From Sphingomonas sp. Root241 (lineage in GTDB: Bacteria > Pseudomonadota > Alphaproteobacteria > Sphingomonadales > Sphingomonadaceae), in contig NZ_LMIV01000002.1 in NCBI RefSeq assembly GCF_001428865.1, forward strand, positions 380,903-444,902: a stretch of 64,000 nt of DNA, written 5' to 3'. A model generated the notes under the pieces. That model saw only the letters and a list, made by a program, of their open reading frames with translations, was not told the DNA's origin and did not search any database. This document shows positions 16,904 through 25,278 of this stretch, piece by piece (position 1 is the first letter of the stretch; every line of letters begins with the position of its first letter). Both the position numbers and the translations under genes were made by a program.

Positions 16904-19309
16904 TCAGTCGTCGAACCAGCCGGTGTCGCCGATCGGCATGCCGGGCGGGATCGTCGGCGCCGCCGGGCGCTTGTCGAGTTCGCGCTGGAGAAGGTCCTTG
17001 TCCTTGAGCAGCTTCGCGATGTGGCGGCTCCAGATGCCGCCCTCGCCGGAGCCGCCCGCATCCAGGTTCGTCGCGAGGCGGGCGAGGCGATCCTCGAGAA
17101 TCGCCGCGACGTCCGGCGAGGTCGTCGCGTCCTTCGCCGAACGGGCGATCGTCATGATCGCGCGATGGGCGATGCGCCGACCGACGTGATCGCGGCGCGC
17201 GGCGATCGCGGCGGACTGGATACGATCCAGCAGCAGTTCGACCCCAGGCATCGCCGGATCGCGCCGATGCTGCTCGAACAGGCGGGCGAGTCGGGCCGGC
17301 GCCAGCAGCGAATCGAGCGTGAGCTGCGCCGCGACATCGGCGGCCACGAGCGGATCGAAGGCGAACGAGCCGGCGTTGCGGAACACCTCCTGATCGAATT
17401 GCGCGTCGCCGCGGCCGTTGATCGCGGCGGAAAGCGGCATGACGAGGCGATCGGGCACCGACAGCGTCTCGCGCGACAAGGTCGTCATCAGCGCATCGAT
17501 CGCGGCGATCTGCGCGGCCGCGGGCACCGGGCTGGCGGTCGGGTGATTGTCGCCGCGCACGGCATAATCCGAGTCGATCCCGCCGACGAGCTTGCCGACC
17601 GCGTCGACATTGTAGCGGTGGAGCAGCCAGACCGGCACGAACTTGCGGCGCAGATTGGCGAGCGCCTCGTTCGGGCGCAGCACGCCCGGGCCGAAATTCG
17701 CCAGCGCTACTTTCCGCACCGCCATGATCTGGCGGAGCGACGCGACGGGGTCGGGACCGTCGTCCCACATGCTTCCCCAGGGGCTCGGCGTATCGGGGGA
17801 GCGACCGTCTATGTCGGTGACGAAGCGGAGGCCCTTCGCCTGCACCGCCAGCGCCTTGTCGCGCGCCGCCGCATCGGGATCCACGCCGGGCGCCGGCTGG
17901 CCATAGAGCCAGTCGACGGTGAAATCATCCCACGCGCCGCCCGATTTGGCATAGGCGTCGAAAAGGTCGATCTTGCCGTTCGCCAACCGCATCCGCGGGC
18001 CGGGATAGTCCATGACCGAGGTGCGGTCCTGGATGCTGGCGGCGAAATTGTGCATGAACCCGAGTGCGTGGCCGACCTCGTGCGCGCCGAGCTGGCGGAT
18101 ACGGTCGAGCGAGACGCGCACCGGATCGTTCGCGGATCCGCTGTTGTTCTCCGCGGTGCCGACCAGCCCTTCGAAGATCATCATGTCCTGCCGCACGCGG
18201 AGCGCGCCGATCACGACATTGCCCTTGATGATCTCGCCCGTGCGCGGATCGACGATCCCGCCGCCATAGGACCAGCCGCGCGTCAGCCGGTTGCTCCAGT
18301 TGACCATGTTGTAGCGGATATCGAGCGGATCGGCGCCTTCGGGCAGGATCTCGGCGCGAAAGGCATCGATCAATCCGGCGCGCTCGAACGAGGCCTGCCA
18401 GTAATTCACGCCCTCCAGCAGAGCGGTGCGGATCGGCTCGGGCGCGGCGCGATCGATGTAGAAGACGATCGGCTTCTTGACGCGCGAACGCGGCGCGGCG
18501 GGATCGACTTTCTCGATGCGGAAATGATTGGCGAGTTGCTGCACGACGTCTTCGCCGAGCGGGGTGCCGTAATCATAATATTGCTCGCCCCCGGCAGCCG
18601 AGCGCGTGTCGAACTTGCGCATCTGGAAGCCCGGCGCCGGCAGCCGGACGAAGCTGTGGTGGACGATGAAGCCGATCTGCTTGGGCGCGACGGCGATGCG
18701 CTCGACTTCGCTTCCCGGCGCGTCCGACTGGTAGGTTTGCAGTGTGTCGACTTCGATATTGTCGGGAAAGACCTTCACCGATGCCGGATCTGTGGCGCTC
18801 AGCGAATCGACCAGCCGAAAGCCCTTGCCGCCCTCGTTCAGCGCATCGGCGATGCCCAGAAGGTCCCTGGTCAGGAACGGCGCGATGTCGACCGTCACGG
18901 CGCCGTCGGGCCCGGTCGCGACCACGTCGAGCATCGCGACGACGCTGAACGGAAAGCTGGTGCGCGCGCCTGCCTGGACGCCGGTGTCGCCGGTGGCGCG
19001 GAAGCGCAGATTCTCGAAAGTGACGGCGATCTTCTTGCCGATCCGGCGGAAAGCGAGGACCTGCTCGGGCCCCACCATGCCGCGATCCAGCCGGAGATTG
19101 GCCGAGCCGAGGCCCGACCGCAGCGCGTTCGCATAGATGAAGCGCCCCGCGACGCCGTCGCGATCGGGTGCGGGCAGCGTGAACAGGATGCGACCGTCGC
19201 TCTGCTCCGCCTTGACCGGCAGCAACGGCCCGTCATCGGCTCTGACGGACGGGGCGGTCAGGAAGATTGCGAAGGTTGCGCACATCGCCATGCCAGTCTG
19301 CCGCTTCAT
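16904..19309 (-). CDS. Secreted zinc-dependent metalloprotease (DUF5117-type)
   Basis: The 801-residue protein has a signal peptide (CATFAIFLTAPSVRA), a DUF5117-like N-terminal domain with beta-rich repeats, and a metzincin-like zinc motif HEVGHALGFMHN (first His at 410). The C-terminal third is helical. It probably degrades proteins or peptides in the periplasm or outside the cell. ATG 19309 has GGGAG upstream; the frame starts at 19348. It is divergent from the AsnC regulator and next to a TonB receptor and M20 hydrolase, which suggests a peptide-use locus. Close relatives are common in sphingomonads; substrate unknown. Confidence 0.85.
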   Translation of the reverse strand: MKRQTGMAMCATFAIFLTAPSVRADDGPLLPVKAEQSDGRILFTLPAPDRDGVAGRFIYANALRSGLGSANLRLDRGMVGPEQVLAFRRIGKKIAVTFENLRFRATGDTGVQAGARTSFPFSVVAMLDVVATGPDGAVTVDIAPFLTRDLLGIADALNEGGKGFRLVDSLSATDPASVKVFPDNIEVDTLQTYQSDAPGSEVERIAVAPKQIGFIVHHSFVRLPAPGFQMRKFDTRSAAGGEQYYDYGTPLGEDVVQQLANHFRIEKVDPAAPRSRVKKPIVFYIDRAAPEPIRTALLEGVNYWQASFERAGLIDAFRAEILPEGADPLDIRYNMVNWSNRLTRGWSYGGGIVDPRTGEIIKGNVVIGALRVRQDMMIFEGLVGTAENNSGSANDPVRVSLDRIRQLGAHEVGHALGFMHNFAASIQDRTSVMDYPGPRMRLANGKIDLFDAYAKSGGAWDDFTVDWLYGQPAPGVDPDAAARDKALAVQAKGLRFVTDIDGRSPDTPSPWGSMWDDGPDPVASLRQIMAVRKVALANFGPGVLRPNEALANLRRKFVPVWLLHRYNVDAVGKLVGGIDSDYAVRGDNHPTASPVPAAAQIAAIDALMTTLSRETLSVPDRLVMPLSAAINGRGDAQFDQEVFRNAGSFAFDPLVAADVAAQLTLDSLLAPARLARLFEQHRRDPAMPGVELLLDRIQSAAIAARRDHVGRRIAHRAIMTIARSAKDATTSPDVAAILEDRLARLATNLDAGGSGEGGIWSRHIAKLLKDKDLLQRELDKRPAAPTIPPGMPIGDTGWFDD

Positions 19310-19426
19310 CCACCGTCTCCCAAACGCTGCACTTGCGAAAAATAGCACGGACGGGGGTTGTGCATCCCGCTAAATACCGACAAGTTTCCCGCATAAATTG
19401 ACAGAATCCAGCAAAGGGGGTCGACT

Positions 19427-19930
19427 TTGGTGGACGAAAACGAATGGCGGGGGCCGAGCGCCACCGATATGCGGCTGCTGCAGCAGCTCGTAGCCGACGG
19501 ACGCGCCACCGACGTCACGCTGGGCGAGAAGATCCACCTCTCGAGCACCGCGACCGCGCGCCGGCGCAAGATCCTCGAGGATCGGGGGGTCATCAAGGGC
19601 TATACCGCCGATGTCGACAAGACCCGGCTGGGCTTCAGCATCGACGTGCTCGTCTCGATCGAATTGAGCTCGCAGGCCGAAACCGCGCTGAACGAGTTCG
19701 AGGAAGCCGTGGTCCGCTGCCCGTCGATGTCGTTCTGCAGCTTCGTGTCGGGCGAAACCGATTTCATCATGATGATCCACGTCCGATCCTTCGAGGATTA
19801 CGACCGGGTCTATCGGCGCGAGCTCTCCACCTTGCCGCACGTCGCGCGGATCCGCAGCAGTTTCCTGATGCGATCGGTGGAAAGACGCCCGCTCGCACCC
19901 GCGATCCTCCAGGCGATGAGCCTGATTTAG
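19427..19930 (+). CDS. Lrp/AsnC-family transcriptional regulator
   Basis: The 167-residue protein has an N-terminal helix-turn-helix (MRLLQQLVADGRATDVTLGEKIHLSS is split around residues 15-45), then RRRKILEDRGVIKGYTADVD, and a C-terminal RAM effector domain (about 70-155) with FVSGETDFIMMIHV. Such proteins sense amino acids. The start is TTG 19427 or GTG 19430, with a GGGGG stretch upstream. It is divergent from the metalloprotease and precedes the TonB receptor and M20 amidohydrolase, so it likely controls that locus in response to an amino acid or peptide. Confidence 0.88.
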   Translation: MVDENEWRGPSATDMRLLQQLVADGRATDVTLGEKIHLSSTATARRRKILEDRGVIKGYTADVDKTRLGFSIDVLVSIELSSQAETALNEFEEAVVRCPSMSFCSFVSGETDFIMMIHVRSFEDYDRVYRRELSTLPHVARIRSSFLMRSVERRPLAPAILQAMSLI

Positions 19931-20233
19931 GGACGCGCTTTTCGCATCTGCAGAAATTCATGCTCACCGCGCGAATCCACCCACGCGGGTTGGAGTAAAG
20001 CTTCTTCATGGCGCCGGTGCGCGCACGATTCTGTTATTTCTGCGAGACGATGTGATCGAATCCTTCAATCACCGTCGCGGACGCGTTGGAGAACGCCGGG
20101 AAGCCACGGGACGGCTCTGATATAGTGCGTTGCACAATAAGACGGATCCGGCGCCTTGCGGACGGATCCGTCAAACAGGGTTGCTGACGCATTCCAGGGG
20201 AGAGGATCGCCCATCCACAACCAGGGGTGATCC
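19931..20233 (+). promoter_or_regulatory. Leader region of TonB receptor gene
   Basis: No gene is visible in these 303 bases. A TATAGT box at 20121-20126 could be a -10 element. It is followed by an inverted repeat with two ACGGATCCG halves (about 20141-20171). AGGGG precedes the receptor start. These are candidates for control by the AsnC protein. Confidence 0.35.
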
Positions 20234-23200
20234 ATGAACAAGACGTACACTGCGCCGACGCATCGCACGAACAAGAAGACCATCCTTGCGCAGTACGGGC
20301 TCGTTGCCACGGCGGCCCTGGCATTCTGCCTGGCGGGGCAGGCGGCCCGCGCCCAGGCCGCGCTGGAACCCGAACAGGATGCCCGCGGCCCGGGCAAATC
20401 GACTCCGGGTCCGCAGGAAACCGTCAACACTCCCGGCGGCAAGCCCGAAGCCGCGGTGGACCCGGTCACCGGCCAGACCATCGCCGAGGGTGACGAGATC
20501 ACCGTCACCGGCTCGCGGATCGAGCGCGACGGCTATACCGCGCCCACCCCGGTGAGCGTGATCACGAGCGAGGAGATCCAGACCGAGGCGCCCGCCAACA
20601 TCGCCGACTTCGTCAATACGCTGCCTTCGGTGCGCGGCAGCTCGACTCCCGCCAATTCGAACGGATCGCTGAGCAACGGCCTTGCCGGCATCGCATCGGT
20701 CAATCTGCGCTCGCTCGGATCGAACCGGACGCTCGTCCTGTTCGACGGCCAGCGCTCGGTGGCCTCGGCGACCAGCGGCGTGGTCGACGTCAACACCTTC
20801 CCGCAGGCCCTGATCAAGCGCGTCGAGGTGGTGACCGGCGGCGCCTCGTCGGCTTATGGCTCGGACGCGGTCTCGGGGGTGATCAACTTCATCCTCGACA
20901 AGGATTTCACCGGGCTCTCGGGCGAATATGAATATGGCGTCACGACCTATGGCGATGCGCCCAACCACAAGATCTCGCTGACCGCGGGCGTCCCTTTCGC
21001 CGACGGACGCGGCCACTTCATCGCGAGCGGCGAATATTTCACCCAGAAGGGCATCCAGACGATCGACCGCGACTGGAACGACGCCGGCTTCTTCCAGATC
21101 GACAATCCCGCCTACAGCGCGGCGGCGTGCACCGACACCAATGCCGCGACGATCTGCTATCCGGCGCGGCTGGTGCAGGCGGGGATCGGCACCAGCCAAT
21201 TCACCCCCGGCGGATTGATCAGCACCGGCCCCTTCCGCGGCACCTATTTCGGCACGATCGATCCCGCCACCGGCCGGGCGACCACGGGCAACCTCGCTTT
21301 CGGCCAGGTCAACGGACAATGGATGGTCGGCGGCGACTATCTCTATACCCGCGAGGGCCATCTCGGCAGCGCCACGCTCCAGCCGAGCGAGGAGCGGATC
21401 AGCGCCTTTTCGCGGCTCAGCTACGAGTTCGACGAGGCATTCGAGCTGTTCGGCCAGTTCGCCTATAGCCGCTATAACGGGCAGAGCTATTACCAGCAGA
21501 CGCCGTCCACCGGCGTGGCGATCCAGGTGGCGCCCAGCGCGGCGAATGGCGGGCTGATCAATGCCTATCTGCCGCAGTCGTTCATCAATCAGGTGAATGC
21601 CTATAACGCGACCGCGGCCACGCGGGTGACCGCGGTGCAGATCGGCACCAGCAATGCCGGGATCCCGCCCCAGGGCAGCGACAATACGCGCGAAGTGTTC
21701 CGCTTCGTGATCGGCGCGAACGGCAAGTTCGGCCTGTTCGACCGCGACTGGGCCTGGGACGCATATTATCAGAAAGGCGTCACCAAGACCGACGAGCTGC
21801 TCACCAATGCATGGAACGTCGAGCGCATGGCGCTGGCGACCGACGCGGTGGTGGCGCCCGCGGGCAATGCGGCGGGGATCGCGGCGGGAACGATCGTCTG
21901 CCGCTCGACGCTCGCCACGCCCGGCAATGGCTGCGTGCCGATCAACCGCATCGGCGTTGGCGGCGTCACTCCCGCCGCGCTCGACTATATCTTCTATGGC
22001 GGCCTCCAGCCGCTGCGCGAGCAGACGCTCAAGCAGGACGTCGCGGCGCTCAACTTCTTGACCAACAATCTGTTCGATCTGTGGGCGGGGCCGATCTCGC
22101 TCGCGTTCGGCGCGGAATATCGCCGGGAATCGGTATCGGGATCGGTCGATCCGCTGTTCCAGCCGCGCGTGACCAACGGCGTGTCCGCGCCGACCTGGAT
22201 CTACGGCAATTACGTGCCGACCTTCGGCAAGTACAACGTCAAGGAAGCCTATATCGAGACGGTCGTGCCGCTGTTCCACGGCGCCGACTTCAACGGAGCG
22301 TTCCGCGTCACCGATTATTCGACTTCAGGCAGCGTCACGACGTGGAAGACGGGCCTGACCTGGCAGGTCATCGACGACATCAAGCTGCGCGGCACTTATT
22401 CGCGCGACATCCGGGCGCCCAATCTGGGCGAATTGTTCGCCGCGGCGACGGGGCGCACCAACACGGTCAACGTGCCGCTTCCGGGCGGGGGGCAACGCGC
22501 GGACCAGTTCCTCGAAGCGACGATCGGCAACCAGAGCCTGCAGCCGGAAATCGCCAAGACGCTCGGCCTGGGCGTGGTCTTCACGCCGAGCTTCCTGCCG
22601 GGCTTCGCCGCCTCGGTCGACTATTTCAACATCAAGCTGAAGGGCGCGATCAACACGATCAGCGCGCAGACCCTCGTCACCCAATGCTATGAGCAGGCCA
22701 ATGCGGAAGCCTGCGCCGCGATCACCACCACCGGCGGACGCGGCGTCACCACGCAGGGGCTCGCGATCACCAATATCGAGCTGCGGCCGACCAACTTCGT
22801 CTCGATCCAATCGAAGGGCGTCGATATCGAGCTCAGTTACCGGCGCCCGATCGGCAGCGGCGAATTGTCGCTGCGCGCGCTCGGCACGCGCAATATCAGC
22901 CTCTACACCAACAATGGCATCGACGTGCCCACCGAAGCCGCGGGCCAGAATTCGGGCAGCCTGCCGAGCTGGACCTATCGGTTCAGCGCCGGCTACGACA
23001 TCGACTCCTGGGGCTTCCAGGTCGTCGGCCGCGGCGTGAGCAGCGGCGTCTACGACAATAGCTACGTCGTCTGCGCGACCGATTGCCCCGCCTCGACCGT
23101 GGCCAATCGCACGGTCAACCGCAACGATATCGCGGGCGCGATCTATTTCGACCTGATGGCCAATCGCAGCTTCGAAATGGCCGGCGCCAAGTTCCAGGGC

Positions 23201-23353
23201 TTCCTGTCGATCCGCAACGTCTTCGATACCGATCCGGTATTGGTCGGCAACGGCCCGACCGGCAACAATACGCCAGCCTATCCGCAGACCAACCGGGCGC
23301 TCTACGACGTGCTCGGCCGCGTATACCGGCTGGGGGTGCGCTTTCACTTCTGA
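20234..23353 (+). CDS. TonB-dependent outer-membrane receptor
   Basis: The 1039-residue protein is a TonB-energised importer. It has a long signal region (LVATAALAFCLAGQAARAQA), an unusual Pro/Gly/Glu-rich stretch (about 42-85), then the plug domain with ITVTGSRIERDGY, PVSVITSEEI, NLRSLGSNRTLVLFDG and VEVVTGGASSAYGSDAVSGVINFIL. The beta-barrel ends in an aromatic residue (LGVRFHF), as required for outer-membrane insertion. Sequence is of the RagA-free, proteobacterial peptide/carbohydrate receptor type. The next gene, an M20 amidohydrolase, lies 65 bases downstream across a hairpin, and the AsnC gene lies upstream. Import of a peptide or N-acyl compound is a reasonable guess, not a proof. Confidence 0.9.
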   Translation: MNKTYTAPTHRTNKKTILAQYGLVATAALAFCLAGQAARAQAALEPEQDARGPGKSTPGPQETVNTPGGKPEAAVDPVTGQTIAEGDEITVTGSRIERDGYTAPTPVSVITSEEIQTEAPANIADFVNTLPSVRGSSTPANSNGSLSNGLAGIASVNLRSLGSNRTLVLFDGQRSVASATSGVVDVNTFPQALIKRVEVVTGGASSAYGSDAVSGVINFILDKDFTGLSGEYEYGVTTYGDAPNHKISLTAGVPFADGRGHFIASGEYFTQKGIQTIDRDWNDAGFFQIDNPAYSAAACTDTNAATICYPARLVQAGIGTSQFTPGGLISTGPFRGTYFGTIDPATGRATTGNLAFGQVNGQWMVGGDYLYTREGHLGSATLQPSEERISAFSRLSYEFDEAFELFGQFAYSRYNGQSYYQQTPSTGVAIQVAPSAANGGLINAYLPQSFINQVNAYNATAATRVTAVQIGTSNAGIPPQGSDNTREVFRFVIGANGKFGLFDRDWAWDAYYQKGVTKTDELLTNAWNVERMALATDAVVAPAGNAAGIAAGTIVCRSTLATPGNGCVPINRIGVGGVTPAALDYIFYGGLQPLREQTLKQDVAALNFLTNNLFDLWAGPISLAFGAEYRRESVSGSVDPLFQPRVTNGVSAPTWIYGNYVPTFGKYNVKEAYIETVVPLFHGADFNGAFRVTDYSTSGSVTTWKTGLTWQVIDDIKLRGTYSRDIRAPNLGELFAAATGRTNTVNVPLPGGGQRADQFLEATIGNQSLQPEIAKTLGLGVVFTPSFLPGFAASVDYFNIKLKGAINTISAQTLVTQCYEQANAEACAAITTTGGRGVTTQGLAITNIELRPTNFVSIQSKGVDIELSYRRPIGSGELSLRALGTRNISLYTNNGIDVPTEAAGQNSGSLPSWTYRFSAGYDIDSWGFQVVGRGVSSGVYDNSYVVCATDCPASTVANRTVNRNDIAGAIYFDLMANRSFEMAGAKFQGFLSIRNVFDTDPVLVGNGPTGNNTPAYPQTNRALYDVLGRVYRLGVRFHF

Positions 23354-23358
23354 CGAGC

Positions 23359-23386
23359 CCGGGAGTGGCATCGCGCCCGCTCCCGG
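23359..23386 (+). terminator. Hairpin between receptor and amidohydrolase genes
   Basis: CCGGGAG pairs with CTCCCGG around a 14-base loop. There is no strong T-run, so it may be an mRNA-stabilising hairpin that separates the expression levels of the two genes rather than a full terminator. Confidence 0.35.
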
Positions 23387-23418
23387 CACTGCTTTCACCT
23401 TTCAAACCGGAGAATCGC

Positions 23419-25047
23419 ATGTCGACGCTCACTCGTACCATCGCCGCCGCCTTGATCGCCTCGACCATCACCACTTCGGTCGCGGCCACGCCGATCGACC
23501 GGGCCGTCCGCCAAGCGGCACCCCTGCCCGCCGACCAGTTGGCGGCGATGAAGTCCGAGGCGTCGGCCAATGTCGATGCCCATGCCAAACTGGTCCAGGA
23601 GATGGTCGATTCGGTGTTCAGCTTCGCCGAGCCCGGCTTTCAGGAATTCCAAACGATGGAATATCTGACCGGCATCCTCGAGAAGAACGGCTTCAAGATC
23701 ACCAAAAGCGTGGCCGGCATGCCGAGCGCGTGGACCGCGACCTGGGGAAGCGGCGGGCCGCTGATCGCTTTGGGCAGCGATGTCGATTGCCTGCTGGGCC
23801 TGTCGCAATATCCGGGTTCGCCTGAGCTCAAGCCGATGATCGAGGGCGCACCGGGACATGGCGAAGGCCATAATGCCGGCATGCCGCTGATCATCGCGGC
23901 CGCGATCGCCGCCAAGACGATCATGGAGAAGAACAAGATCCCGGGGCGGCTGATGCTGTGGCCCGGGATTGCCGAGGAGCTGCTCGCGGCCAAGGCCTTC
24001 TACGTCAAGGCGGGGCTGTTCAAGGGCGTCGACGCGACGATCTTCACCCATGTCAGCAGCGACTTCAGCACCGGCTGGGGCGATATGGGCAACAACGCGC
24101 TGGTATCGGCCGAATACACCTTCCACGGCAAGACCGCGCACGCCGCCGGCCAGCCCTGGGAGGGGCGCAGCGCGCTGGACGGCGTCGAGATCATGGACAC
24201 GGCGTGGAACTTCCGGCGTGAGCACCTGCCGCTCAGCCAGCGTTCGCATTACGTGATCACCAACGGCGGCGGTCAGCCCAACGTCGTCCCCGATCTGGCT
24301 TCGGTCTGGTATTATTTCCGCGACCAGAAATTCGACAGCGTCCGCAATCTCTACAATCTCGGCAACGAGATGTCCGAAGCGGCGGCGAAGGCGACCGGGA
24401 CCACGGTCGAGCACCGGCTGCTTGGCTATGCCGCGCCCAATTACGGCAACAAGCCGCTGGCCGAGGCCGCTTACGCCAACATCAAGGCAGTGGGCATGCC
24501 GCAATGGTCCGCGGACGACCAGGCATTCACGCGCGCGGTGCAGGAAGCCAACCAGCGGCCGATCAAGCCGCTCGCGACCACCATTTCCGAACTGTCGACG
24601 CCGGAGAATCGCGACCGTTCCTTCGGCGGCGGATCGGACGATATCGGCGACATCATGTGGAACGTGCCGACGATCACCATCCGGTTCCCCTCGAACATCC
24701 CCAGCATGATCGCGCACAACAAATTGGCGGCGATCGCGATGGCGACGCCGATCGCGCACAAGGGGGCGGTGAGCGGCGCCAAGGCGGTCGCGATGACCGT
24801 GCTGGACCTGATGACCCAGCCGAAGCTGGTCGCCGATGCGAAGGATTTCTTCGCCAACGTCCAGCTGAAGGACCAGAAATACGATCCGGTGCTGACGCCA
24901 GCCGATCAGCCCGCGATCCACCTGAACCGCGAGCTGATGGATCGCATGCGGCCGAAGCTGAAGGCCTTTTACTACGATCCGAAGAAGTACCCGACCTATC
25001 TGGACCAGCTCGGCATCAAATACCCGGCGCTCGGCGCCGCAAAGTAG
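23419..25047 (+). CDS. M20-family amidohydrolase (AbgB-like), exported
   Basis: The 542-residue protein resembles aminobenzoyl-glutamate hydrolase-type M20 amidohydrolases that cleave N-acyl amino acids or dipeptides. A signal peptide is visible (IAAALIASTITTSVAA). Metal-binding motifs include the GHGEGHNAG stretch near 154, the catalytic IAEELLAAK near 186 and HAAGQPWEG in the dimerisation domain. In many AbgB relatives the first motif reads GHGCGHN; here the Cys is Glu. ATG 23419 follows GGAGAA. It is probably co-transcribed with the TonB receptor, so it likely acts on the imported compound in the periplasm. Confidence 0.85.
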   Translation: MSTLTRTIAAALIASTITTSVAATPIDRAVRQAAPLPADQLAAMKSEASANVDAHAKLVQEMVDSVFSFAEPGFQEFQTMEYLTGILEKNGFKITKSVAGMPSAWTATWGSGGPLIALGSDVDCLLGLSQYPGSPELKPMIEGAPGHGEGHNAGMPLIIAAAIAAKTIMEKNKIPGRLMLWPGIAEELLAAKAFYVKAGLFKGVDATIFTHVSSDFSTGWGDMGNNALVSAEYTFHGKTAHAAGQPWEGRSALDGVEIMDTAWNFRREHLPLSQRSHYVITNGGGQPNVVPDLASVWYYFRDQKFDSVRNLYNLGNEMSEAAAKATGTTVEHRLLGYAAPNYGNKPLAEAAYANIKAVGMPQWSADDQAFTRAVQEANQRPIKPLATTISELSTPENRDRSFGGGSDDIGDIMWNVPTITIRFPSNIPSMIAHNKLAAIAMATPIAHKGAVSGAKAVAMTVLDLMTQPKLVADAKDFFANVQLKDQKYDPVLTPADQPAIHLNRELMDRMRPKLKAFYYDPKKYPTYLDQLGIKYPALGAAK

Positions 25048-25087
25048 CGGGCGGCATTTTCGAGGGTGTATTGACTTCAGCCTGAAA

Positions 25088-25230
25088 GCTCCCCTCCCTG
25101 CAAGGGAGGGGCTGGGGGTGGGTGCGAGCGTAGCGAGCCCATCGAGATGTTCGGAAAAGAAGGAAAGACCGGGCATCGAGCCCGGCCTTTCCTTACCCAC
25201 CCCTAACCCCTCCCTTGCAGGGAGGGGAAT
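25088..25230. repeat. GC-rich MITE-like repeat, copy 1
   Basis: Both ends are palindromes of the CCCCTCCCT...AGGGAGGGG type (25091-25111 and 25207-25227). A central hairpin (GGAAAG.CCGGGC / GCCCGG.CTTTCC, 25162-25192) lies between them. The same organisation occurs at 47924 and, inverted, at 53876. It fills the gap between the convergent M20 and TonB receptor genes and may act as a bidirectional terminator. Confidence 0.8.
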
Positions 25231-25278
25231 CTGGATGTGCGCTGCCGCCTGCCGGAAGGACCGGCCCTCGCGACGGCG

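Noticed and set aside
17021..19345. Long open frame of 774 codons on the plus strand opposite the metalloprotease
   Set aside because: It is an antisense shadow of the metalloprotease gene. Composition is Arg/Ala/Asp-rich with no motif.
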